Positions 1-6,720 of a DNA stretch of 36,388 nt are shown in pieces. The position numbers and the translations under genes are program-made. The stretch lies in the NCBI GenBank assembly GCA_934229275.1, contig CAKQDN010000020.1, forward strand, positions 1 to 36,388, given 5' to 3'. This DNA is from an uncultured Clostridia bacterium (GTDB taxonomy: Bacteria; Bacillota; Clostridia; Christensenellales; Pumilibacteraceae). Each line of letters opens with the position of its first letter. The stretch's first letter is position 1. The notes below the pieces were generated by a model that saw nothing but the letters and a program-made list of their open reading frames with translations, did no database searches and was not told where the DNA came from.

Positions 1-89
1 TGAGTTCGGCAGCCGGAAGAAGAGTGCTTAAGAGAAGAAGAGACAAAGGCAGAAAGAATATCGCCGTTAAGCCTCTCGGCTCGCACTAA
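1..89 (+). CDS. rpmH: 50S ribosomal protein L34, C-terminal part (cut by window start)
   Basis: Reading from base 3, the frame encodes an Arg/Lys-rich tail with the L34 signature GRRVLKRRRDKGRKNIAV and stops at TAA 87-89. L34 is a tiny basic protein of the large ribosomal subunit. Its N-terminal half lies outside the window. The family usually ends just after the basic helix, but here six further residues (KPLGSH) follow. Position directly upstream of rnpA is the conserved order near the bacterial origin of replication, which supports the call despite the short fragment. Confidence 0.85.
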   Translation, partial: SSAAGRRVLKRRRDKGRKNIAVKPLGSH

Positions 90-145
90 TCGGTGAGGGA
101 ATGACGACGATTCGTTCGTTTTTCTCTACGCAAGACGAAATTTTC

Positions 146-166
146 GCCCCTTTACGTTAAAGGGGC
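146..166 (+). other. Perfect hairpin between rpmH and rnpA
   Basis: GCCCCTTTA and TAAAGGGGC form a perfect 9-bp stem with a 3-nt loop (CGT). Only a weak T-rich tail follows. The 3' arm contains AAAGGGG, the only Shine-Dalgarno-like stretch before rnpA. The structure could be a leaky terminator after rpmH, a processing site, or a switch hiding the rnpA ribosome binding site. Confidence 0.5.
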
Positions 167-181
167 ATTTTGCGGTTTATC

Positions 182-532
182 ATGCTTGCAAGAAAGTACA
201 GACTGACAAAGCGCGGCTCGTTCGCATACGTCTATCGTAAAGGCGGAGCGGTTCGCGGCAAATATATGACTCTTATTTACGTCACCGGCAAAGATCAGCC
301 CCGGCTCGGACTATCGGTCAGCAACAAAGTCGGTCACGCCGTCGTGCGCAATAAATTAAAGCGCCGCATGCGCGAAGTCATGTACTCGAATCTCGACCGG
401 ATAAAGCCCTGTCAGGCAATATTCGCCGCAAAAAGCAACGCCGCGGGACTGTCTTACGACTGCGTAAAACAGGAGATGACCGCGCTTTTAATAAAGAGCG
501 GACTGCTGCCCTGCGATGCGAAAAAAGACTAA
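182..532 (+). CDS. rnpA: Ribonuclease P protein component
   Basis: RnpA is the small basic protein that binds RNase P RNA and helps it cleave 5' leaders from precursor tRNAs. The protein starts MLARKYRLTKRGSF and carries the family core with RLGLSVSNKVGHAVVRNKLKRR (residues about 40-62), the conserved RNA-binding RNxxKRR stretch. At 116 residues the length is normal. ATG at 182 was chosen because it gives the usual few residues before the YRL motif. A TTG at 170 lies only 4 nt after AAAGGGG and is the alternative. The 3' end overlaps yidD by 17 nt, the usual rnpA-yidD arrangement. Confidence 0.93.
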   Translation: MLARKYRLTKRGSFAYVYRKGGAVRGKYMTLIYVTGKDQPRLGLSVSNKVGHAVVRNKLKRRMREVMYSNLDRIKPCQAIFAAKSNAAGLSYDCVKQEMTALLIKSGLLPCDAKKD

Positions 533-803
533 AAAACAAGCAATAATCGATATAATCACCTTAAAGTGGTTATTCAAGGGATTGATATTTTTCTACAAGA
601 AATGTATTTCCCCGCTTTTGCCCAACGTGTGCCTGTACACGCCCAGTTGCTCGACCTACATGCTTCAGTGTATCGAAAAATTCGGCGTAATAAAGGGCAT
701 ACCGCGCGGAATATGGCGGCTTCTTCGCTGTAATCCGTGGTCGAAAGGCGGATTCGATCCCGTACCCGACAACCCAAAAGGAGCGATGAAATGGCTTTTT
801 TGA
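516..803 (+). CDS. yidD: Membrane protein insertion efficiency factor YidD
   Basis: A 95-residue protein with the YidD signature: an N-terminal hydrophobic/amphipathic stretch (LKGLIFFYKKCISPLLP), then the Cys motif YTPSCSTYMLQCIEKFG, and RLLRCNPWSKGGFDPVP near the end. YidD is a small membrane-associated protein thought to assist YidC-dependent insertion of membrane proteins. It starts inside the end of rnpA (17-nt overlap) and its last 13 nt overlap yidC, so the three genes are probably translationally coupled. Confidence 0.94.
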   Translation: MRKKTKKQAIIDIITLKWLFKGLIFFYKKCISPLLPNVCLYTPSCSTYMLQCIEKFGVIKGIPRGIWRLLRCNPWSKGGFDPVPDNPKGAMKWLF

Positions 804-2518
804 GCATAATTTCCGAAGTAACCGCGCCGACGGGCTTATGGTGCTGGCTTATTCTCAACGTATTTTCGTTTGTAGCGAACTACGGCTGGAGAATAGTGCT
901 GTTCACCGTCTGCCTGAAAGTGCTTTTGTCGCCTATCGATATTTATCAGAGATTTAAGGCGAGAAAAAATCAACTTATTACCTTGAAACTCAAGCCGGAC
1001 ATGGACAAGTTACAGAAAATGTACGGCAACGACCAGAAACTGCTGGCGCAAAAGCAGATGGAACTGCAAAAAAAAGCAGGCATCAGTTATTTTTCGTCCT
1101 GCCTGCCCGCAATTGTAACCCTCGTAATTTTCATTACGTTGTTCTCTCGCGGACTTCAGCCCATCAGCCAGTACCAGAATTTCCGTCAGTACGAGCAGTT
1201 GTACGACACCTACGTCGAGTACTGCAACGACAGCCTCGTTCAGAAAAGATACGACGAAATTTACTATAACGAAATAGACAAGGCGACCGAAACCGCAAAC
1301 GGCAAATCGGCGGATATTCGCAAAACCGAGAGCGAAAACCTCAAAATCTCGCTTGGCGACGCCGCATACAATGCGGTAATAGATGCGAAAGTGGAAGAAA
1401 TCTACTATTCCGAGTATCACAAACAGTACGACGAATACGCAAAGAAGAGAGATTTCTACGCCGAAGAAGCCAAAAAGCAACTCGCCGAAGAAGCGGGAAG
1501 AAGAGCGTATGCCGAGAGCATGCAGGAAAGCCTTTCCGCGTTTGCTTCGTACGACGATTACGTTAAAATTTCTCAGACAGAAAAACGTGCGATTCTCGAG
1601 GAAGCCGAGCGTGCGAAAACGTTGGCAATCAACCAATTCGACGCGGAATATTACAAGACTGAAATCGAGAATTTAACCGAAGAGAAAATCGTAAACGCAG
1701 CCAACGCCGCAGTCAGAAAAATCGCCGAGAACGCAAGCGGCGTGCTTAAAGCGGCAAACGAAGCCAAAGCCGCGGCTCTTACGAGTTACGACGAAGACTA
1801 TTATTCCGCCGAACTCAACCAAAGAACCGCCGACGCAATCGTGTCGGCTGCCGACAGCATCGTCCGCGCGACCGCAAACAACTATTGCAAAGACATCGCG
1901 CAGGATAAAGTTTTCCACGCTTACGAAAACGGCGTCAAAATGAGTTTCCTGTGGGTAAAAAACATCTGGAACGCCGATACGTTCTGGACCAAACCGATTA
2001 ACGGCTACGACGGATTTATCAAAAACGTCGGCAACTACGCGAAACCCGGTCACGGCGTCGAGCAGAGCAAACTCAACGATATGCTCAATTCCGCCAAGTA
2101 CACCGACGTCATGGGCAAACTTCTCGACGATCCGGAATACAACAGCAGCAACGGTTATCTCGTTCTGCCGATACTCACCGTCCTGTTGTCGATTGCGATG
2201 CAGGTGCTGTCCTATCGTCAGCAGAAAGAAAGCGGTCAGATGAACGCGCAGAGCGAAAGCACGTCCAAAATAATGATGTTCGTCATGCCGGTCATGATGG
2301 CGTGGTTCGCGTTCTCGTACACGGCTGCGTTCGCGGTGTACCTCGTGATGAGTTACGTCGTATCGATACTCATTTCGGTCATCGGCATGCTCGTGGTTAA
2401 ACTCGCCGATAAAAAGACGGATAAGGCGCTCGTAACCGAAGTGCAGAAATACGGCAGACCCGATTTTTCGGACAGACGCAACGACGCAAACGACAATAAT
2501 AAAGACGGAAAGAAATAA
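791..2518 (+). CDS. yidC: YidC/Oxa1-family membrane insertase with large extracytoplasmic insertion
   Basis: YidC inserts proteins into the cytoplasmic membrane, alone or with SecYEG. Start ATG 791 follows AAAGGAG at 777-783. Hydrophobic segments lie near residues 15-45 and 100-122, then near 455-475 and 490-540. The loop between the first two is a charged helical hairpin (KPDMDKLQKMYGNDQKLLAQKQMELQKKAG), as in the family. The protein has 575 residues against about 260-290 in most Gram-positive homologues. The excess is one Ala/Glu/Lys/Tyr-rich, helix-prone block of roughly 320 residues (about 128-450) between the second and third membrane segments, predicted to face outside. It contains a tandem repeat. 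The frame is intact, so this is a real insertion and not a frameshift. Neighbours rnpA-yidD and jag confirm orthology. Confidence 0.92.
   Translation: MAFLSIISEVTAPTGLWCWLILNVFSFVANYGWRIVLFTVCLKVLLSPIDIYQRFKARKNQLITLKLKPDMDKLQKMYGNDQKLLAQKQMELQKKAGISYFSSCLPAIVTLVIFITLFSRGLQPISQYQNFRQYEQLYDTYVEYCNDSLVQKRYDEIYYNEIDKATETANGKSADIRKTESENLKISLGDAAYNAVIDAKVEEIYYSEYHKQYDEYAKKRDFYAEEAKKQLAEEAGRRAYAESMQESLSAFASYDDYVKISQTEKRAILEEAERAKTLAINQFDAEYYKTEIENLTEEKIVNAANAAVRKIAENASGVLKAANEAKAAALTSYDEDYYSAELNQRTADAIVSAADSIVRATANNYCKDIAQDKVFHAYENGVKMSFLWVKNIWNADTFWTKPINGYDGFIKNVGNYAKPGHGVEQSKLNDMLNSAKYTDVMGKLLDDPEYNSSNGYLVLPILTVLLSIAMQVLSYRQQKESGQMNAQSESTSKIMMFVMPVMMAWFAFSYTAAFAVYLVMSYVVSILISVIGMLVVKLADKKTDKALVTEVQKYGRPDFSDRRNDANDNNKDGKK
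1613..1892 (+). repeat. Tandem 50-residue protein repeat inside yidC
   Basis: Two successive units begin at 1613 (AKTLAINQFDAEYYKTEIEN) and 1763 (AKAAALTSYDEDYYSAELNQ), exactly 150 nt apart. Each continues through a matching Ala-rich helix (KIVNAANAAVRKIAENAS versus AIVSAADSIVRATANNYC). The match is clear at protein level and weaker in DNA, so the duplication is old. Confidence 0.75.
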
Positions 2519-2535
2519 TTCCGTAGAGGTGTAAT

Positions 2536-3513
2536 ATGACAGTAGAAGGAATAGGAAAAAAACTGGACGACGCCATCGGCGACGCCCTTGCCAAACTTTC
2601 CGAGCAATCGGGAAAGCAGAACATTACGCTCGACGACGTTGACGTGGAAGTGCTGTGCAGCGGAAGTTGGCTCAGAAAAGCAAAAGTCCGCATGACGTTC
2701 GACGAAAGTTCGTTCGACGAGCAGAAAGCGGCTGAGGAGGCTCGGCAGCGCGAAGAAGAACGCACGCAGCCACGTAAAGAATTCAGAAAAGAAAGAAATT
2801 TCGACAGACGCGAAAGAACCGACAGACCCGAACGCTCCGATCGCCCGGCAAGAAAAGAACGCGATCGTCGCGAAACCGCTCCCGTGGTCGAACAGGTCAA
2901 AACGGAAGAAAAGCCGTCCGAACCCGTTAAACCCGTTGCGGAAGAACAAGTCGAAATGGCACGCGCGTACGTCGGCGAACTGCTCCGTCTTATGGGCGTC
3001 GAGGCAAGCCTTGTAATCAATACCGATAAAGGCAGCATCGACATCGATATCGTAACCGAGGACTCTTCGGTTATCGGTCATCACGGCGAAGTGCTCGATT
3101 CCATACAGCAACTTTGCAAACGCGCAGTAGAAGAGGGCGAAGACAAGCATCTCGCCGTCAACGTGGACTGCAAGGGTTATCGCGAAGGCAGAGAAAGAAC
3201 GCTTGTTTCGCTCGCTCATCGCATGGCTGCAAAAGCGGTCAAGACGGGCAGAAAAGTGCTTCTCGAACCCATGAGCAACACGCAGAGAAAAATCATTCAC
3301 GCAACGCTTAACGATAACGACAAGGTTTTCACCAAAAGCGAGGGCAAGGAGCCTAATCGCCGCGTCGTGATTATCCCCAAGCGCAGCAGAAACAATCGCG
3401 GTTACAATAATCGTAAACGCACGCCCGGAAACGCAGCGACCGCGCCCGAAACCGCATCCGCCGCTACCACTCCTGTTGCCGCACCCGAAGCCACCGCTTC
3501 CGAAAACGAATAA
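2536..3513 (+). CDS. jag: RNA-binding protein Jag (KhpB): Jag-N, KH and R3H domains
   Basis: Jag/KhpB is a cytoplasmic RNA-binding protein linked to cell division and cell-wall control, normally encoded just after yidC. Residues 1-50 form the Jag-N domain (MTVEGIGKKLDDAIGDALAK). Residues about 65-135 are a highly charged Arg/Glu linker. A KH domain follows (about 140-215) with its GxxG loop written GHHG, where a basic residue is more usual. The R3H domain (about 220-290) includes NTQRKIIHATL. A basic, then Ala/Thr/Pro-rich tail ends the 325-residue protein. AGAGGTG lies upstream of ATG 2536, and the gap from yidC is 17 nt, so it is the last gene of the rnpA operon. Confidence 0.92.
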   Translation: MTVEGIGKKLDDAIGDALAKLSEQSGKQNITLDDVDVEVLCSGSWLRKAKVRMTFDESSFDEQKAAEEARQREEERTQPRKEFRKERNFDRRERTDRPERSDRPARKERDRRETAPVVEQVKTEEKPSEPVKPVAEEQVEMARAYVGELLRLMGVEASLVINTDKGSIDIDIVTEDSSVIGHHGEVLDSIQQLCKRAVEEGEDKHLAVNVDCKGYREGRERTLVSLAHRMAAKAVKTGRKVLLEPMSNTQRKIIHATLNDNDKVFTKSEGKEPNRRVVIIPKRSRNNRGYNNRKRTPGNAATAPETASAATTPVAAPEATASENE

Positions 3514-3529
3514 TTATAAAAACCGTCAG

Positions 3530-3564
3530 GTCCGAAGGCATTCCGCCCTCGGACTTACTTTTTT
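3530..3564 (+). terminator. Rho-independent terminator after jag
   Basis: GTCCGA-A-GGC and GCC-C-TCGGAC form a 9-bp stem with one A-C mismatch and a 5-nt loop. TTACTTTTTT follows. It sits 17 nt after the jag stop and ends the rnpA-yidD-yidC-jag transcript. Confidence 0.75.
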
Positions 3565-3660
3565 GCGAGAAAGTGGGCAAAAAACTTTTGAGTTATGTGA
3601 ATAATTAAACAAGATTGGTTTTTCTGCTTGTGTGCGGAGGATGAACCGACTTTGTTTTTT

Positions 3661-3860
3661 TCGGGAGGGTGGAGTCCGGGTCGCAATTATAAATTGCTCC
3701 CCGCTTTGGCTACGAATAGTCCACCGGACTATTCGCTTAACGCGTCGCGCCCCTCCCCTACAAGGCGCACATAGTTTGGTACGTTATAATCGACTTCTTT
3801 AAAGCCTCGCCCTCCGGGAGAGGTGGCGGAGATTGCCGACGGAGAGGGCAATTATATGTA
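3661..3860 (+). repeat. Non-coding block of stacked inverted repeats (rest of the jag-perR gap)
   Basis: No convincing gene lies between 3565 and 4007. Three inverted repeats are visible. GCAATT-ATA-AATTGC is at 3683-3697. CGAATAGTCC-ACC-GGACTATTCG is a perfect 10-bp stem at 3713-3735. A longer imperfect pair is built on GCCCTC (3809-3814) and GAGGGC (3844-3849). The last, with GAGAGGTGGCGGAGATTG, resembles the short intergenic palindromic repeats scattered through many Clostridia genomes. That resemblance is from memory and not from a search. The block is T/G-rich and lacks coding periodicity. Confidence 0.5.
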
Positions 3861-3971
3861 TCGTTGGTTGGTTGGGTCGCTTTCTTTTTTGTCCTTTTGC
3901 CTTTTTCGAACCGTTTTCTTTCACCTCACGCTTTTTCCGAAAAAAAATTTAAAAAAACTTCTATAAAATAC

Positions 3972-4000
3972 TTGACAAATAGGAATAATTACTATATAAT
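3972..4000 (+). promoter_or_regulatory. Sigma-A-type promoter of perR-rubrerythrin
   Basis: TTGACA (3972-3977), a 17-nt spacer and TATAAT (3995-4000): a consensus match at both boxes. Transcription should start near 4007-4008, right at the edge of the Fur-type operator. Confidence 0.9.
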
Positions 4001-4007
4001 ATAGTCA

Positions 4008-4026
4008 AATGATAATGATTATCATT
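4008..4026 (+). promoter_or_regulatory. Fur-type operator (7-1-7 inverted repeat)
   Basis: The core TGATAATGATTATCA (4010-4024) is the exact Fur-family 7-1-7 palindrome, and the symmetry extends to a 19-bp perfect palindrome centred on G4017. It covers the expected transcription start, so a bound repressor would block initiation. This implies autoregulation of the adjacent regulator gene and control of the rubrerythrin. Confidence 0.9.
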
Positions 4027-4061
4027 TAATTCACTTCGAAACGTCGAAATTCAAGGAGTAT

Positions 4062-4442
4062 ATGAGAAAGTCGCCGCAAAGAGAAACGGTATATTCGGTC
4101 GTAAGTTCCACGACGTCGCACCCCGATGCGTATTGGGTGTACGAAAAGGCTCGGGAAATCATTCCGGACATAAGCCTCGGCACCGTGTACCGCAATCTCG
4201 GGCAACTTACGGAAAGCGGCGATCTCATCACCATCGAAACGGACGAAGGAGTCGTGCATTACGACGCGAGAACGACTTTTCACGCCCACTTCATATGCGA
4301 AAAGTGCGGAAAAATCACCGATTTGTTTATCGAGCCGCACAGTGAAGAGGTGGAAAAACTCGGCTACACGGTCAAGAAAGAAAAGCGCGTGTACTACGGC
4401 GTATGTAAGGACTGCAATCAAACGGAAAACCAAAAAAACTAA
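4062..4442 (+). CDS. perR: PerR-type peroxide-sensing repressor (Fur family)
   Basis: A 126-residue Fur-family repressor. The winged helix includes ISLGTVYRNLGQL (recognition helix, about 37-49). The five ligands of the Bacillus PerR regulatory metal site are all present with identical spacing: H20, D68, H74, H76, D87. Asp68 is the residue associated with peroxide sensing. The structural zinc cysteines are C79/C82 and C115/C118. The N-terminus is about 17 residues shorter than Bacillus PerR, so most of the first helix is missing. AAGGAG precedes ATG 4062, and the operator 36 bp upstream leaves little room for a longer start. The next gene is a rubrerythrin, a classic PerR target. Fur or Zur are less likely given the ligand set. 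Confidence 0.88.
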   Translation: MRKSPQRETVYSVVSSTTSHPDAYWVYEKAREIIPDISLGTVYRNLGQLTESGDLITIETDEGVVHYDARTTFHAHFICEKCGKITDLFIEPHSEEVEKLGYTVKKEKRVYYGVCKDCNQTENQKN

Positions 4443-4462
4443 AATCTATGGAGGATAAAACA

Positions 4463-5005
4463 ATGAAAAAACAGAAAAGATGCTTAATTTGCGGATGTAT
4501 CGTGGACGAAGACGTCGAAAGATGCCCTCAGTGCGGAGCGACCAAGTTTGAAATGCTCAAAGAAACCGGAGCGTATAACTGGGCATGCGTTCACGCGGTC
4601 GGCGACGGAAAAGTGGAAGATCCCGAGGTTTTGCAGGGGCTTAAAGAACATTTTCAGGGTGAGTGCACCGAAGTCGGCATGTACCTTGCAATGGCAAGAG
4701 TAGCCGACAGAGAGGGCTATCCCGAAGTTGCCGAAGCATACAAGAGAATAGCCTACGAAGAAGCAGAACACGCTGCGAAATTCTGCGAACTTCTCGGCGA
4801 AGTGGTTTCCGCTTCCACCGAAGAAAACCTTCTCGCTCGTGCAGGCGCCGAAGAGGGAGCATGCTCCGCTAAACTCGAAATCGCAAAGCGCGCAAAACAA
4901 CTGGGCTACGACGCCGTTCACGACACCGTTCACGAAATGGCAAAGGACGAAGCCCGTCACGGTGCGGTTTTCGCAGGACTGCTGAAAAGATATTTCAACA
5001 AGTAA
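4463..5005 (+). CDS. Reverse rubrerythrin (rubredoxin domain first)
   Basis: Rubrerythrins reduce hydrogen peroxide in the cytoplasm of anaerobes using a diiron site fed by a rubredoxin iron. The rubredoxin-like part comes first here (C7xxC10 and C21xxC24). It is followed by a ferritin-like four-helix part carrying the diiron ligand helices: ECTEVGMYLAMAR, then YEEAEH, then a later Glu helix and KDEARH. This order is that of the 'reverse' rubrerythrins of clostridia. ATG 4463 was chosen because GGAGG lies 8 nt upstream. An ATG at 4448 in the same frame overlaps that site and is less likely. The protein has 180 residues. The gene lies 20 nt after perR in the same operator-controlled unit. Confidence 0.92.
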   Translation: MKKQKRCLICGCIVDEDVERCPQCGATKFEMLKETGAYNWACVHAVGDGKVEDPEVLQGLKEHFQGECTEVGMYLAMARVADREGYPEVAEAYKRIAYEEAEHAAKFCELLGEVVSASTEENLLARAGAEEGACSAKLEIAKRAKQLGYDAVHDTVHEMAKDEARHGAVFAGLLKRYFNK

Positions 5006-5052
5006 TCGACCCTCGCAAATCCGCGACTGATTATATCTTAAACGCTTAAAAG

Positions 5053-5086
5053 AAAAACGCAGACGTAAATATTGCCTGCGTTTTTT
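5053..5086 (+). terminator. Terminator after rubrerythrin
   Basis: AAAAACGCAG pairs with CTGCGTTTTT (5076-5085) around a 13-nt loop and runs into a T-tract. Because A5 precedes the stem it can also act on the opposite strand, ending the convergent lipoprotein gene. The segment 5063-5098 has a near-copy at 6583-6615. Confidence 0.85.
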
Positions 5087-5100
5087 CGTTGCCTTTTTAA

Positions 5101-6426
5101 TTAGCCGTAAATAGCCGTTATAAAAAACAGTTCGTTTTTCGACGTCAGAAACGCATACGAAAGCAAAGCGTTTCCGAGATCAGTGGCGCATATATTTTCT
5201 TCGTGAGCAATGAAAGTATCGTTCGGAGAGCCTTCAACGTACTCCGAACGTGAGGGAATCGAACGAGTAGGCTTGGATAAATCGATTTCTTTTTCCAAAT
5301 CGAATTCCACCCCGTCTTCCGTTCTTCTGACGCCTTTACTGATAAGATAATCGTTTTCAATGCGCTCGACAACTGTTTTAATGCCGTCGGAGGTGGCTTC
5401 TCTGTCAATAGTGGCGAAAGTTACCTTTGCGTACAATCCGCCGTTTTTGCGGAAATATATTGCCGGCACGGCAGCCTTTACGTGGAATTTGTCGGAAGCG
5501 AAAACGAGTTTGTTATCGACTACGGTTGCGGGCAAGTCGTCAGCGGAGAAATTCAAACCCTCGATATTGAATTCGCCCACATAGTTGAAGTTATATAACG
5601 TCTTATCGACGGCGTTTCTGAATTTCTTTTCGCCGATTATCGTCGCCGAACTCGAATTAAGCAAAGATTGAATAAGTTGCGAATCGATGTGCTTTATAAA
5701 AGGATATTTTAAAGTATCGTATAATTCGGTTATATCCAGATTCTCGAGATCGTCCTGATTATTAAGAGTGTAATTATCCCAACCGACAAGCCCGAATCTG
5801 AAATAGGTTATAGGAAACGCGACTTTGTTGTTTCGAACGGTGTAGGTAATGTTATGATATTCCACGCAAAGAGTGTCGCCTTCCTGATATTCCAGATGTT
5901 TCTGACCCTTATCGTTCAGATAATAGTTTGCGTAAAAGAGGTAGGTATTTCCCGTTTTGACGGAAAGTTCCAATTCCTGCAAAGAGTCGTTGATTCTTAT
6001 GCGAATCAGAGTATCCTTGCCCAGAATCGCATACGCGTTGCAGAATTGTTCGAAGCCCTTTTCCGCAAATTCTTTCAGGATATAAAACCGATTCACGATT
6101 TCCGAAGGAACGGTTGTAACGTAATCGGCAGGGTCGAATATTTTGCCGTCCGATTTCGAATCGAGGTCGTCGGAAGCAAGCAAAACCGCTTTTTCCGACG
6201 TGCCGCCGTAAGAGGAAGTCGCGCCGCCGAGTTTATCGCACATAACGGAATAAGTTGACTTAATCTCTTCGGGAGTGTACTCCGAAACGGGCGCTTCTTC
6301 GATTTCCGAATACAAATCTTCGGTTAAATCGGCGTCGGGAGTCGTGTTTTCGGACTTTGAATTGCACGACGCGAACGTGCAGAACGCCAAAGCCGCGACG
6401 ATTATCAGTGAAACTATTTTTTTCAT
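5101..6426 (-). CDS. Secreted lipoprotein of unknown function
   Basis: A 441-residue protein with a clear lipoprotein signal: MKKIVSLIIVAALAFCTFASC, where the lipobox FASC puts the lipidated cysteine at about residue 21. A short acidic Thr/Ser/Glu linker follows, then a long soluble part with many YLF/YFRF-type beta-strand-like segments and no further membrane helix. It should be anchored to the outer face of the membrane. AGGAG lies 7 nt before the ATG, and a strong promoter precedes it. I recognise no enzymatic motif or named domain. It stands alone between a convergent terminator and a divergent promoter, so context does not suggest a role. Confidence 0.82.
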   Translation of the reverse strand: MKKIVSLIIVAALAFCTFASCNSKSENTTPDADLTEDLYSEIEEAPVSEYTPEEIKSTYSVMCDKLGGATSSYGGTSEKAVLLASDDLDSKSDGKIFDPADYVTTVPSEIVNRFYILKEFAEKGFEQFCNAYAILGKDTLIRIRINDSLQELELSVKTGNTYLFYANYYLNDKGQKHLEYQEGDTLCVEYHNITYTVRNNKVAFPITYFRFGLVGWDNYTLNNQDDLENLDITELYDTLKYPFIKHIDSQLIQSLLNSSSATIIGEKKFRNAVDKTLYNFNYVGEFNIEGLNFSADDLPATVVDNKLVFASDKFHVKAAVPAIYFRKNGGLYAKVTFATIDREATSDGIKTVVERIENDYLISKGVRRTEDGVEFDLEKEIDLSKPTRSIPSRSEYVEGSPNDTFIAHEENICATDLGNALLSYAFLTSKNELFFITAIYG

Positions 6427-6463
6427 AAAATTCTCCTGATTATTTTTCTTATTATATATAGTA

Positions 6464-6492
6464 AGTATAGCACTATAAATTCGGATTGTCAA
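6464..6492 (-). promoter_or_regulatory. Promoter of the lipoprotein gene
   Basis: On the minus strand, TTGACA (6487-6492), a 17-nt spacer and TATACT (6464-6469), about 38 nt before the ATG. Confidence 0.8.
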
Positions 6493-6582
6493 TAAATTAT
6501 CGCTATTTGAAGATAGCATATTGAAAATTCAGGGCTGCATTTCGCGTGCCGATAAATCGTAATCGAAGAATAAAAGCACTGA

Positions 6583-6615
6583 CATAAATTTGCCTGCGTT
6601 TTTTCTTGCCTTTTT
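6583..6615 (+). repeat. Degenerate second copy of the rubrerythrin terminator tail
   Basis: ATAAATTTGCCTGCG followed by T6, C, TTGCCTTTTT closely matches 5065-5098 (TAAATATTGCCTGCG, T6, CG, TTGCCTTTTT). The upstream stem arm is lost here (GCACTGAC in place of ACGCAGAC), so the hairpin no longer forms. The two copies flank the lipoprotein gene in the same orientation. Confidence 0.6.
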
Positions 6616-6634
6616 CCGCGATTGAGAGTATAAT
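6606..6634 (+). promoter_or_regulatory. Likely promoter of the mrp-helicase-copZ unit
   Basis: TTGCCT (6606-6611), a 17-nt spacer and a perfect TATAAT (6629-6634), about 80 nt upstream of the mrp start. The -35 lies inside the repeated terminator tail. Confidence 0.6.
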
Positions 6635-6720
6635 TATGCGGAGGGAGAGAGGATAATTATTTGTCTTATCTTCCCCGAACGAAAAAATACGACGGCTTAA
6701 TAAAGCAAGGACGAAATAAT

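Noticed and set aside
2353..3300. 315-codon minus-strand open frame opposite jag
   Set aside because: It overlaps the conserved KH/R3H coding region and has no start signals.
3661..3860. Repeated palindromes considered as a CRISPR array or replication-origin boxes
   Set aside because: There are no regularly spaced identical repeats with unique spacers, and no clustered DnaA-box-like 9-mers were seen.
6635..6655. Six-codon ATG frame directly after the TATAAT at 6629, considered as a leader peptide
   Set aside because: The ATG lies 1 nt after the -10 box, so it would fall upstream of the transcription start.
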